Source: Thermoactinospora rubra (GTDB lineage Bacteria; Actinomycetota; Actinomycetes; Streptosporangiales; Streptosporangiaceae). From it: a stretch of DNA of 64,000 nt. Location: NCBI RefSeq assembly GCF_002093975.1, contig NZ_KZ084334.1, positions 90,406-154,405 on the forward strand, given 5' to 3'. Below are positions 1 to 7,251 of this stretch, in pieces; position 1 is the stretch's first letter, and every line of letters begins with the position of its first letter. The position numbers and the translations under genes were made by a program. The notes under the pieces were generated by a model. It saw nothing but the letters and a program-made list of their open reading frames with translations. It had not been told where the DNA came from and searched no databases.

Positions 1-563
1 TCAGCCGCATGGGGCTGCTGATCGCCCTGCTCGTCCTCACCGGCAGGCCCTGGGTCGCCCTGGCCGTCAGCTCGGCGCTCTTCGGCGCCATGCACCTGGC
101 GGACGGGGACGGCAGCGTGCTGGGCGCGGTCAGCAGCACCGTGGGCGGGCTGATGTACGGGCTCGCGCTGCTGCGGACCGGGCGGCTGTGGATGCCCATC
201 GCCATGCACTTCGCGTGGAACTTCGTCCAGGGAACGCTGCTCGGCTACCCCGTCAGCGGCGAGCACCGCCTGGGCGTGCCCTTCCTGGCCGAACACGACG
301 TGATCGGCGGCCTGCTGACCCTGCGCGACCACGGCCCCGACCTGCTCACCGGCGGCGCCTACGGGCCGGAGGCCGGCCCGCTGTCCCTCGCTGCCCGGTT
401 CCTCATCATCGCCGGCGTGCTCTTCGCCACCCGGACGATCCAACGCCACCGCACCCTGCTGCGCTCCGCCGCCCCCGCCCGCCGACGCGCCGGGCTGCCG
501 TCAGCGGTGGCCGGAGGGCCTCCGTCGGGCGATCCAGATCGCCAGACCGGTGCGGTCGCGTAA
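1..563 (+). CDS. CPBP family intramembrane metalloprotease, C-terminal part
   Basis: The gene enters from outside the window; the reading frame is open from base 3 and ends at 563, leaving about 186 residues. Two of the three CPBP (Abi/CAAX-protease) motifs are visible: SALFGAMH (F-x3-H) and MHFAWN (H-x3-N), whose histidines and asparagine belong to the membrane-embedded metal site. The EExxxR motif that normally precedes them must lie upstream. Hydrophobic segments flank both motifs, and another lies near the C-terminus before a basic, proline-rich tail. Substrate is unknown; the family includes prenyl-protein proteases and bacteriocin-immunity proteins. The last 63 bases overlap the LuxR fragment on the other strand. 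Confidence 0.8.
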   Translation, partial: SRMGLLIALLVLTGRPWVALAVSSALFGAMHLADGDGSVLGAVSSTVGGLMYGLALLRTGRLWMPIAMHFAWNFVQGTLLGYPVSGEHRLGVPFLAEHDVIGGLLTLRDHGPDLLTGGAYGPEAGPLSLAARFLIIAGVLFATRTIQRHRTLLRSAAPARRRAGLPSAVAGGPPSGDPDRQTGAVA

Positions 564-680
564 GGACAGCTTGCGCAGGCAGCTGGAGATGTGGTTCTTC
601 GCCGTGCCTTCCGTGATGTGCAGGCGACGGGCGATCTCCCGGTTGGAGGCGCGAGCGCCTGTGACCTTCCGATCCGTGAG
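501..680 (-). pseudogene. LuxR-type helix-turn-helix fragment
   Basis: About 59 residues resemble the C-terminal DNA-binding domain of LuxR/NarL regulators: SNREIARRLHITEGTAKNHI followed by LRKLSLRDRTGLAIW. The usual start of the domain (LTxREREVLxLxxxG) is collapsed to LTDRKVTGA, so several residues of helix 1 are missing, and no receiver or sensor domain precedes it. The frame upstream runs antisense into the next gene. I read it as the tail of a deleted regulator. It overlaps the end of the CPBP gene convergently. Confidence 0.6.
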
Positions 681-697
681 ATCCGAGCAGTGCGGGC

Positions 698-1708
698 TCA
701 GCGGCTGCGGACCGCCGCCGAGTCGGGGTCGGCCATCAGGGAGGAGGAGTCGACCGCCTCCAGGTCGGAGCCCTTGATCAGGCCCAGCGCCCGCAGCTGG
801 TCGTTGTCCCAGCGCTCGTCCGGCGTGCCGCTGATGTACCAGCTGGAGCCGTTGTCGGCGACGATGAGCCCGTGCTTCTTCATGGCCTCGGCGATCACCC
901 TGGCCTGCCGGGGCAGCCTGCTCGTGTCGAAGCCGGCCCGAAGCCGCAGCCGCAGGCCCATGGGCGGCAGGGCGGGGTCCGTGCTGCCGGAGGCGAAGTG
1001 GCGCGCCGGCCACACGTACTTCTTCTGGCTGCGCGGGACCGTCACGCGGATGGCGTGGTCGATGCGCCCGGCGGCGACCTCCTCGTAGCGGACCAGGCCG
1101 GGCGCGATGGGCAGTCCGGCCGCGTCGGCGGAGGTCCAGCCGGCGGGGCGCAGCTTGTTGGACTTCAGGTCGAACACCGCGCCCGACCCGGCCCGCCATC
1201 CCCCGTCCGGCCGGGGGTAGGCCGCGTAGAGCTCATACAGCTTGCAGGTTCCGGTGCCGACGACCAGGACGTGCCGGTCGCCGTCGCTGTTCGGTCCGCC
1301 TTCGATGCGCGCGTCGCGTGGAACGGGGTAGGGCCCCTTGTCGCTCTCGCCGGCGTACTCGAAGGAGACCGGGACCTTGGGCTGCCCGGGCTTGACGTAG
1401 GTGATCGGGATTCCGATGGGCCCGCCGTCCCACAGGCCCGCTCCGAAGTCGGCCTTGACCTTGCGGGTCGGGCCGACGCTCGAGATGTACGCCTGGCTGC
1501 CGGGGTGCCGGGGCAGCTTCGACACGTCCGCATGCCAGAAGCTGTCGGCCGGGGTGTTCGGGCAGCCGCCCAGCGGGACGCCGGCGGGCGCCGCAATCTG
1601 CCGCGTGGCGGACCGGGCGGACGCCGGCGGCGCGGTCAGGGCGCCTGCCGCCGCGGCCGACAGAGCGATGCCCACGACGGCTGCCGCGATCGGAGTGGAT
1701 CTGGTCAT
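698..1708 (-). CDS. Secreted protein of unknown function
   Basis: 336 residues starting MTRSTPIAAAVVGIALSAAA, a Sec signal peptide with a likely cleavage near ASA-R (about residue 32). The start chosen is the ATG before the signal sequence; a longer frame begins 48 bases upstream but adds a segment unlike a signal peptide. The mature part has aromatic and glycine-rich stretches such as FWHADVSKLP, GPIGIPITYV and HVLVVGTGTCKLYELYAAYP, suggesting a mostly beta extracellular domain. No catalytic motif can be assigned. The C-terminal part reads ARVIAEAMKKHGLIVADNGS. The shine-dalgarno is weak. It appears monocistronic. Conserved secreted proteins of this kind are known in actinomycetes without a function. 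Confidence 0.75.
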   Translation of the reverse strand: MTRSTPIAAAVVGIALSAAAAGALTAPPASARSATRQIAAPAGVPLGGCPNTPADSFWHADVSKLPRHPGSQAYISSVGPTRKVKADFGAGLWDGGPIGIPITYVKPGQPKVPVSFEYAGESDKGPYPVPRDARIEGGPNSDGDRHVLVVGTGTCKLYELYAAYPRPDGGWRAGSGAVFDLKSNKLRPAGWTSADAAGLPIAPGLVRYEEVAAGRIDHAIRVTVPRSQKKYVWPARHFASGSTDPALPPMGLRLRLRAGFDTSRLPRQARVIAEAMKKHGLIVADNGSSWYISGTPDERWDNDQLRALGLIKGSDLEAVDSSSLMADPDSAAVRSR

Positions 1709-1816
1709 GGGACCGAGCCTGCCAAGGGCATGGAACCCCGGCAACCGTAGTGACACAAGTGCTGTATGCCGGATTTACCGGATTTATGCGCTTTTATACG
1801 GTGGACTTGCGGCGTT

Positions 1817-3034
1817 TCATCCCTGCCGGGGCCGGCGCAGGAAGTCCGACAGGCCCTCCAGCAGCCGGTCGACGTCCGCGGTGTCGTTGTACGGGGCCAG
1901 GCCGGCACGCAGTCCGCCGCCGTCGCCCAGCCCGAGCCGGCGAGAGGCCTCCAGCGCGTAGAAGCTGCCGGACGGCGCGTCGACGCCGCGTTCCGCGAGG
2001 AAGCGGTAGGCGTCGTGGGTGCTGCGGCCTTCGATGGTCAGCAGCAGCGTGGGCGTGCGCTCGGCCGCCCGCGAGTGCACCGTGATCTGTTCCAGCTCGG
2101 CCAGCCCCTGCTCGATGCGCAGCCGCAGAGCGTCCTCGTGGGCCTCCAGCGCCGCGAACGCGGCCACGAGCCGCTCCCGGCGCGTGCCGCCCGCGAGCGG
2201 GCTCAGCCCGGCCAGGAAGTCGACGGCGGCACGGGTGCCCGCCAGGAACTCGTACGGCAGCGTGCCGTACTCGAAGCGCTCGGGCACGACGTTCGTCGCG
2301 GGCAGCAGCTTGTCCGGCCGGAGGGTTTCCAGCAGGTCGGGGCGGGCGGCGAGGACGCCCAGGTGGGGGCCGAGGAACTTGTACGGCGAGCAGGCGAAGA
2401 AGTCCGCGCCGAGCCGCGCGAGGTCGACGGAGGCGTGCGCGGTGTAGTGGACCCCGTCGACGTAGAGCAGGGCCCCGGTCCGGTGGACCAGCCGGGCGAT
2501 CTCGCCGATGGCCGGGCGGGTGCCGAGAAGGTTGGAGGCGGCGGTAACCGCGACCAGGCGGGTGCGCTCGGACAGCACGGCCTCGATGGCCTCGGGAGGC
2601 AGTTCGGCCGTCGCGGGGTCGAAGTCGGCCCACCGGACCGTGGCGCCCGCCTGCGCCGCCGCCTGGACCCATGGCCGGATGTTGGCGTCGTGGTCCAGGC
2701 GGGTCACGACGACCTCGTCACCCGGCGCCCAGGTCTTGGCGAGGGTGCGGGAGAAGTCGTAGGCCAGCTGGGTGGCGCTGCGCCCGAAGACGATGCCGGA
2801 GGGGTCGGCGCCCAGCAGGTCCGCCATCGCCTGCCGGGCGCCGGTCACGGTGGCCTCGGCGTTGCGCTCTCCGAGCGTCACCGTGCCCCGGTTGGACAGC
2901 GGCCCGGCCAGGGCGTCGGCGATGGCCTCGATGACGGGCCGCGGCGTCTGGGTGCCGCCGGGCCCGTCGAAGTGGGCCGTACCGGCCTTCAGGGCGGGGA
3001 ACTGCGCGCGGACGGCGGCGACGTCGTAGGTCAC
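1817..3034 (-). CDS. Cysteine desulfurase-like aminotransferase class V protein
   Basis: 405 residues of fold-type I PLP enzyme, resembling the cysteine-desulfurase-like (VC1184-type) branch of class V aminotransferases. The PLP lysine is K219 in SPYKFLGPHLG, and YVDGVHY (D193, H196) supplies the cofactor-binding aspartate and stacking region. HFDGPGGTQ near residue 21 is the substrate-side N-terminal motif. There is no recognisable catalytic-cysteine loop as in IscS/SufS, so sulfur transfer is uncertain. The start is the GTG at 3034, because AAGGAG lies five bases upstream; the GTG 15 bases earlier places that ribosome site inside the gene. It stands alone with no Fe-S assembly genes nearby. 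Confidence 0.85.
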   Translation of the reverse strand: MTYDVAAVRAQFPALKAGTAHFDGPGGTQTPRPVIEAIADALAGPLSNRGTVTLGERNAEATVTGARQAMADLLGADPSGIVFGRSATQLAYDFSRTLAKTWAPGDEVVVTRLDHDANIRPWVQAAAQAGATVRWADFDPATAELPPEAIEAVLSERTRLVAVTAASNLLGTRPAIGEIARLVHRTGALLYVDGVHYTAHASVDLARLGADFFACSPYKFLGPHLGVLAARPDLLETLRPDKLLPATNVVPERFEYGTLPYEFLAGTRAAVDFLAGLSPLAGGTRRERLVAAFAALEAHEDALRLRIEQGLAELEQITVHSRAAERTPTLLLTIEGRSTHDAYRFLAERGVDAPSGSFYALEASRRLGLGDGGGLRAGLAPYNDTADVDRLLEGLSDFLRRPRQG

Positions 3035-3269
3035 GAGGACTCCTTGCACGAGAGGTGAGGCGGCCGGGCCGGCGAGCGCCTCGGAGTGCTCACGATCTCA
3101 TCGTTGTGGGCCCCACCCGAAGCGGTCAAATGCCGTCAGTTCTTGATCCCGGTCAGCGTGACCCCTTCGATGAGGTAGCGCTGCAGGAAGGAGGACTGTG
3201 CGATGAGTGGAGGCGGCATGCCCTCGTGCGGGGGCAGGACGGAGCCCGCGCACGAGGGCCGTCCCGGTC

Positions 3270-4088
3270 TCAGCAGTTGGGGATCACGGTCCCGTTGTTG
3301 TCGCGGGCCTCGTCGTTGCCCCAGCGGCTGAGGTAGTAGGCCGAGACGTAGGCGCCCCAGCCGTTCTTGCCCGGGTAGACGATGTCGAGATCGGTCTTGA
3401 GCCACCAGTGGTTGTAGTTGCCCTGGCCGTCGCGGATCTCCTGGCCCCAGACCTTGCAGAAGACGTAGTTGGTGCCCGCCTTCAGCACGCCCTGCGCGTC
3501 ACCGGTGTTGGGACCCGCGTAGCCGGTGGCGTCGGCGAAGGTGTCGACCCAGTACTTCGCCGGACCGCCGCATCCGTTGTCGCTGGTCAGGTAGCGCTGG
3601 TTGTAGTACGGCGGGTACGGCGCGAGCGAGCCGCCGTTGATGACGATCGTCTGGCCGACGCCGTTGTAGAGCTGCTCGTAGTGGATGTGCGGCCCGCTGG
3701 ACGCGCCGGTCGAGCCGGTGATCCCGATCTGCTGCCCCTGCGCGACCCAGACGCCGTGCCCGACCGAGAAGGAGGCGAGGTGGAAGTAGTAGGTCTTCCA
3801 GCCGCCGCCGTGGTCGATCACGATGTAGTTGCCCGCGCCGCCCGCCTCCCAGTAGCGGTAGGCGGTTCCGGCGGCCGAGGCGAGCACGGGGGTGCCGCCG
3901 GTCGCCCCGCCGTCCGACCTGACGAAGTCGAGGGCGAGGCGGACTTCGGCGGAGTGGTGGCTGTAGGTCCAGGTCTGCCCGCACGGGAAGGGCGCCTTGA
4001 ACACGGGCGCCGCGTGGGCGGGTAAGGCGATGAGAAAGCTCGCCAGCAGCAGGAGTGTGGCGGTGAGGGTACGGGTGACGATACGCAT
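3270..4088 (-). CDS. Secreted M23 family peptidase with C-terminal SH3-like tail
   Basis: 272 residues. Residues 1-27 are a signal peptide ending AHA-A. The M23 (LytM/lysostaphin-type) domain follows: LALDFV carries the zinc aspartate D54, and GPHIHYE gives the H-x-H pair (H134, H136). The usual histidine four residues before the aspartate is arginine (R50); H44 and H45 upstream probably take its place, as in actinomycete M23 proteins with an NHSP-x-AVDF arrangement. The last 80 residues, rich in aromatic and glycine residues (GAYVSAYYLSRWG), look like an SH3-type wall-binding tail. M23 enzymes cut peptide cross-links of peptidoglycan. The gene begins nine bases after the esterase stop, with GTAGGAGG overlapping that stop, so the two are co-translated. 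Target wall, self or foreign, is not shown by the sequence. Confidence 0.88.
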   Translation of the reverse strand: MRIVTRTLTATLLLLASFLIALPAHAAPVFKAPFPCGQTWTYSHHSAEVRLALDFVRSDGGATGGTPVLASAAGTAYRYWEAGGAGNYIVIDHGGGWKTYYFHLASFSVGHGVWVAQGQQIGITGSTGASSGPHIHYEQLYNGVGQTIVINGGSLAPYPPYYNQRYLTSDNGCGGPAKYWVDTFADATGYAGPNTGDAQGVLKAGTNYVFCKVWGQEIRDGQGNYNHWWLKTDLDIVYPGKNGWGAYVSAYYLSRWGNDEARDNNGTVIPNC

Positions 4089-4097
4089 CGGGGCCTC

Positions 4098-4982
4098 CTA
4101 CGCCGGCAGCCAGGGGAACTCGTCGAGTCGGTCGCGCACCTGCGCGGGCAGCGCGGGCTCGACCAGAGAGCGGATCCGGGCGACTTCGGCGCGCGCCCGG
4201 TCCGGGTCGCCGTTGAACAACTCGTAGGGAGTCGGGATCGGCAACGGCAGCGGCGGGCCGTGCGGTACGCGGGGCGGCTGCTGGATCAGCAGGTCGCCGC
4301 CGCCGGTCACCGCGTCGGGGTCGATGTCGTAGGCGTGGTCGCCCATGAAGTAGCCGGCGATCCCGTTGGCGAAGCCCAGCAGGTTGGTGATCGGGTTCTC
4401 GGAGTGGCAGATGCCGTCGTTCCTGTTGCAGATCTCCATCACGCGCAGCGAGCCGAAGCCGCGCGAGCCGCGCATGGTGATGCCGGGGACGACGGTGGGC
4501 AGGTTGCTCTCGATCCCGCCCGGCCCGCCGCCTGCGCCCGGGCGGCGCGGGTCGCCGTACAGCACGCCGTTGAGCTGGGCGTGCGGGATGCCGGCCGAGC
4601 CGGACAGGGCGTGCAGGACGTCTCCGGCGACGATCGCGCCCTGGGAGTAGCCGGAGATCGTGATGTGGCTGCCCGGGCAGGCGGCGTGGAAGTCGCGGAC
4701 CGCGCGGTCGAGCTTGGCGACGCCCTCGGCGACGGATTCGTCCATGGAGACCGGGTCGCCGGGGTAGGGCGCGATGGACGCCGAATAGCGGATCTTGGTG
4801 AAGCTCACGCCAGGCGGGAGTGTGGCGTTGCTCGCGTCGTAGACCCTGGCCTCAGGATCGAGGTGGCCGCCGACCTCGAAGATCATCTTGGTGGCGCACG
4901 TCTGCGCGCCGGCCGGTGCCGGTAAGCCGGCGACCGTCATGGCCGCCATGACGGCGGCTAAGGCTGCCCTGCCCGCTCTCAT
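4098..4982 (-). CDS. Secreted cutinase/PE-PPE-fold serine esterase
   Basis: 294 residues. A signal peptide ends near PAGA-Q (residue 27). The alpha/beta-hydrolase core shows the nucleophile elbow SGYSQGA with S113, an aspartate in the disulfide-flanked CNRNDGIC (D189), and a histidine in GDHAY (H216), the triad order of cutinases, PE-PPE esterases and phage LysB. LysB-type enzymes release mycolic acids from arabinogalactan, and cutinase-like enzymes can cleave trehalose dimycolate. Which ester is cut here cannot be read from sequence. First gene of a two-gene unit with the M23 peptidase; a clear GGAGG precedes the ATG. The promoter carries the AATCGATT operator shared with the arabinan locus and, further up, a possible TetR site. 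Confidence 0.85.
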   Translation of the reverse strand: MRAGRAALAAVMAAMTVAGLPAPAGAQTCATKMIFEVGGHLDPEARVYDASNATLPPGVSFTKIRYSASIAPYPGDPVSMDESVAEGVAKLDRAVRDFHAACPGSHITISGYSQGAIVAGDVLHALSGSAGIPHAQLNGVLYGDPRRPGAGGGPGGIESNLPTVVPGITMRGSRGFGSLRVMEICNRNDGICHSENPITNLLGFANGIAGYFMGDHAYDIDPDAVTGGGDLLIQQPPRVPHGPPLPLPIPTPYELFNGDPDRARAEVARIRSLVEPALPAQVRDRLDEFPWLPA

Positions 4983-4998
4983 GATGCCTCCATCCGAG

Positions 4999-5015
4999 GA
5001 GAAATCGATTGCTGA
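4999..5015. promoter_or_regulatory. LacI-type operator before esterase/M23 unit
   Basis: The 17 bases GAGAAATCGATTGCTGA contain the palindromic core AATCGATT (5003-5010) and are identical, in the same orientation, to 15047-15063 before the GH172 gene. The gene downstream runs on the minus strand. A TATAGT-like -10 (bases 5020-5025, minus strand) lies about ten bases upstream of the core, so a bound repressor would sit at the transcription start. Inference: bound by the LacI protein encoded at 16907-17887. Confidence 0.6.
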
Positions 5016-5047
5016 GCTGACTATAGAGCGGGCCTACTATCGCGTAC

Positions 5048-5063
5048 AGTCATGTACGTAAAT
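5048..5063. promoter_or_regulatory. Possible second TetR operator
   Basis: AGTCATGTACGTAAAT matches 13 of 16 bases of the palindrome at 7267-7282. It lies between the TetR gene's 3' end and the esterase promoter, about 66-81 bases before the esterase start. It could give TetR control of the esterase unit, but the left half-site is poor. Confidence 0.3.
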
Positions 5064-5120
5064 TGGTCCTGTCAATGCCTCGGTCTGATGCCCGCCGGAT
5101 CCTCGGCTAAGGAAACAGGC

Positions 5121-5744
5121 TTAGGGAAACAGCCGCCTGGCCAGCCCGGCCAGGGGCTCCTCCAGGGCGGTCAGCCCGTCGACGTCGCCCGCCACCAGCT
5201 TGGCCGTGACGAGCTGGGCCGCCGCCGCCACGAGCGCCAGGCACGCGAAGCGCTGCTCGTCGGTGGTGGCGTCGAAGAGCGCGGCGATCGCGTCGGCGAA
5301 GCGCTCCTGGTTGTGGGTACGGCGGGCCATCGCCTCCGGCCCCGCCGCGTAGACCTCGACGAGGAAGAGCCGGGCCAGCGCGGGCTCGGCGGCCAGGGCG
5401 TGGAGGTAGAGCCGCAGGAGCGCGCGGAAACGCTCGTGCGGGTCGCCGCCCCGGTCCGCCCCCTCGTCGCGCGCGGCCTCCAGCAGGCTCGTCAGGAGCT
5501 CCATCGCCTCGTCCAGGCCCTGGACGAAGCAGTCCTGCTTGGAAGAGAACTGCTGGTAGAAGGTCTCCCGCGAGACGCCGGCCCGGCGCACGATGTCGGT
5601 GACGGAGGTGCCGACGTAGCCGCGCTCCATCATCGACTCGCGCATGGCCTTCAGCATGCGTGCCCGCTGGGAGGCCACGACCTGCTCGCGGGTGAGGTGG
5701 TGACGCCCGCTGGGCAGCGAGCGGCCGGTGGCGGTCTCAGCCAC
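5121..5744 (-). CDS. TetR/AcrR family transcriptional regulator
   Basis: 207 residues. The N-terminal helix-turn-helix runs from about residue 28 to 70: ERGYVGTSVTDIVRRAGVSR followed by ETFYQQFSSKQDCF is a textbook TetR DNA-binding segment. The remainder is an all-helical ligand-binding domain whose ligand is unknown. Its ATG lies eight bases inside the end of the carboxymuconolactone-decarboxylase-like gene, so it is the last gene of the SDR unit and probably represses it. The likely operator is the near-perfect palindrome at 7266-7283. Confidence 0.88.
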   Translation of the reverse strand: MAETATGRSLPSGRHHLTREQVVASQRARMLKAMRESMMERGYVGTSVTDIVRRAGVSRETFYQQFSSKQDCFVQGLDEAMELLTSLLEAARDEGADRGGDPHERFRALLRLYLHALAAEPALARLFLVEVYAAGPEAMARRTHNQERFADAIAALFDATTDEQRFACLALVAAAAQLVTAKLVAGDVDGLTALEEPLAGLARRLFP

Positions 5745-6417
5745 GGCCGGGCCTGCGGGGACGGTCGGTCTGGACGCGCAGCGTCCTGATCGTCGTCGCG
5801 AGCATCTCGTAGTGTCCCACCAGCGTCACCAGTTCCATGGTGCGGACCTCGCCGAGGGCCGCACGTAGATCCTCCCACGTCCGGTCGTCGAGGTCGCGCC
5901 GCTCGTGGAGCTGGTCGACGGCGAGGAGGACGAGCCGCTCGCGCGCCGCCCAGCCGGGCGCCTGCGGGCCCTCGCGCACCCGTGAGGGGTCGCCGACGCC
6001 GGCGCGCAGCGCCAGCCGCCGATGGTGCTCGAACTCGTAGTCGCACCCGCACAGATGCGCGACACGGAGGATGGCCAGCTCGGTGAGGCGGCGGGGAAGC
6101 CTGCCGCCCGGCATGAGCCGGCCGGCGAACAGCAGCCAGCCCCAGAACAGCCGCCGGTGGCGGCCGAGCGTCAGGAACAGGTTCGGCGGGCCGGTGCCGG
6201 CGACGCGCCCGGCCGCCGCGCTGAACAGCCAGACGGGCCAGCCGACCTCGCGCCGCCGTCCCGGCGCGATCCGCGGCCCCGCCGACGCGCCCCCGGCGTC
6301 ACCGCCGTTCCCGGTTTCACCGCCGTTCCCGGTTTCACCGACGTTCCCGGTTTCACCGACGTTCCCGGTTTCACCGACGTTCCCGGTTTCACCGCCGTTT
6401 CCGGCCTGCCCTGTCAC
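5737..6417 (-). CDS. Carboxymuconolactone decarboxylase-like protein with repeat tail
   Basis: 226 residues, starting at a GTG that overlaps the SDR stop (GTGA). The first 45 residues are a low-complexity string of six-residue units (GETGNV and variants) encoded by an 18-base tandem repeat. From about residue 95 it matches the AhpD/CMD fold: LTELAILRVAHLCGCDYEFEH places the family histidine, but the usual CxxC redox pair is represented by CGCDYEFEHH, so peroxidase-like activity is doubtful. Family members act as AhpD-type disulfide reductases or as decarboxylases on aromatic lactones. Between the repeat and the CMD part is a segment with aromatic residues (NLFLTLGRHRRLFWGWLLFAG). Middle gene of the SDR-CMD-TetR unit. 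Confidence 0.8.
   Translation of the reverse strand: MTGQAGNGGETGNVGETGNVGETGNVGETGNGGETGNGGDAGGASAGPRIAPGRRREVGWPVWLFSAAAGRVAGTGPPNLFLTLGRHRRLFWGWLLFAGRLMPGGRLPRRLTELAILRVAHLCGCDYEFEHHRRLALRAGVGDPSRVREGPQAPGWAARERLVLLAVDQLHERRDLDDRTWEDLRAALGEVRTMELVTLVGHYEMLATTIRTLRVQTDRPRRPGRG
6301..6408. repeat. 18-base tandem repeat inside the CMD-like gene
   Basis: Six consecutive 18-base units, consensus ACCGMCGTTCCCGGTTTC on the plus strand. The first five differ only at one position (A or C) and the sixth has decayed. On the coding strand they give the GETGNV/GETGNG units. Because the unit is a multiple of three, copy-number change would keep the frame. Confidence 0.9.
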
Positions 6418-7241
6418 CGGGGCTCCAGCGCGCGCGTCAGCAGGTCGTTCATGGCCCGCATGATCACCACGTAGACCGGCGGGCAGAACCGTTCCGCCCA
6501 GTGCAGCAGCCGTACCCGGGTCGAGGTGTGGACGAGATAGCGGTCGCGCGCCACTCCGCGCAGGATCGCTCGCGCCGCCTCCTCCGGCGTCGCGGCGCTC
6601 TTGCGGAAAAGCTCCTGGAGCCGCCTGAACGCCGGGCTGTAGCGGTCGACGCCGGCGATCTCCACGGTCTCGGTCAGCGGCGTGTCCACCGCGCCGGGAC
6701 AGACCAGCGTCACCCGGATGCCGTGGCGGCGCAGGTCGAACCTGAGCACCTCGGACACCCCGCGCAGGCCGTACTTGGCCGCGCTGTAGGCGGCGTGCCA
6801 GGGCAGCCCCACCAGCCCGGCCGCCGAGGAGACGTTGACCAGGTGCCCGCCCCTCCCCGCCGCGATCATGGCGGGCACGAAGCACTCGATGACGTGGATC
6901 GGCCCCATCAGGTTGACCTCGACCATGGCACGCCACTGGTCGTGCCGCAGGTTCTGGACGGTCCCCCAGGTGGAGATGCCCGCGATGTTCATCACGACGT
7001 CCATGGGCCCGGCCACGGCGTGGATCTCCTCGGCCAGCCCCCGCACCTGGGCGAGGTCGGAGACGTCGGCGGTCTTCGCGAGCAGCGCTCCGGCCTCGGA
7101 GGCGACGCTCGCCAGCCCGCCGGCGTCGCGGTCGGTGAGGTACAGCTCGGCCCCCGCGCGGGCGGCCAGCAGGGCGGTGGCGCGGCCGATGCCGCTGGCC
7201 GCGCCGGTGATGAGCACGCGGCGGCCATGGAGGGTGGTCAT
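6414..7241 (-). CDS. Short-chain dehydrogenase/reductase
   Basis: 275 residues of classical SDR. The NAD(P) motif TGAASGIG is at residues 12-19, followed by an acidic TDRDAGG that favours NAD. NIAG, the catalytic serine region NVSSAAG and the YSAAK tyrosine-lysine pair are all present, as is the CPGAVDTPL loop. The last 60 residues (VRLLHWAERFCPPVYVVIMR) are hydrophobic, as in SDRs that act at membranes on lipid or steroid substrates. Start: ATG at 7241 with GAGGG just upstream; an ATG 27 bases earlier (7268) lies within the operator palindrome. First gene of a three-gene unit with the CMD-like and TetR genes. Confidence 0.85.
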   Translation of the reverse strand: MTTLHGRRVLITGAASGIGRATALLAARAGAELYLTDRDAGGLASVASEAGALLAKTADVSDLAQVRGLAEEIHAVAGPMDVVMNIAGISTWGTVQNLRHDQWRAMVEVNLMGPIHVIECFVPAMIAAGRGGHLVNVSSAAGLVGLPWHAAYSAAKYGLRGVSEVLRFDLRRHGIRVTLVCPGAVDTPLTETVEIAGVDRYSPAFRRLQELFRKSAATPEEAARAILRGVARDRYLVHTSTRVRLLHWAERFCPPVYVVIMRAMNDLLTRALEPR

Positions 7242-7251
7242 GCCCTCGACG

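Noticed and set aside
6301..6408. CRISPR-like 18-base repeats
   Set aside because: The units are contiguous, in frame and inside a gene. They are a coding tandem repeat.
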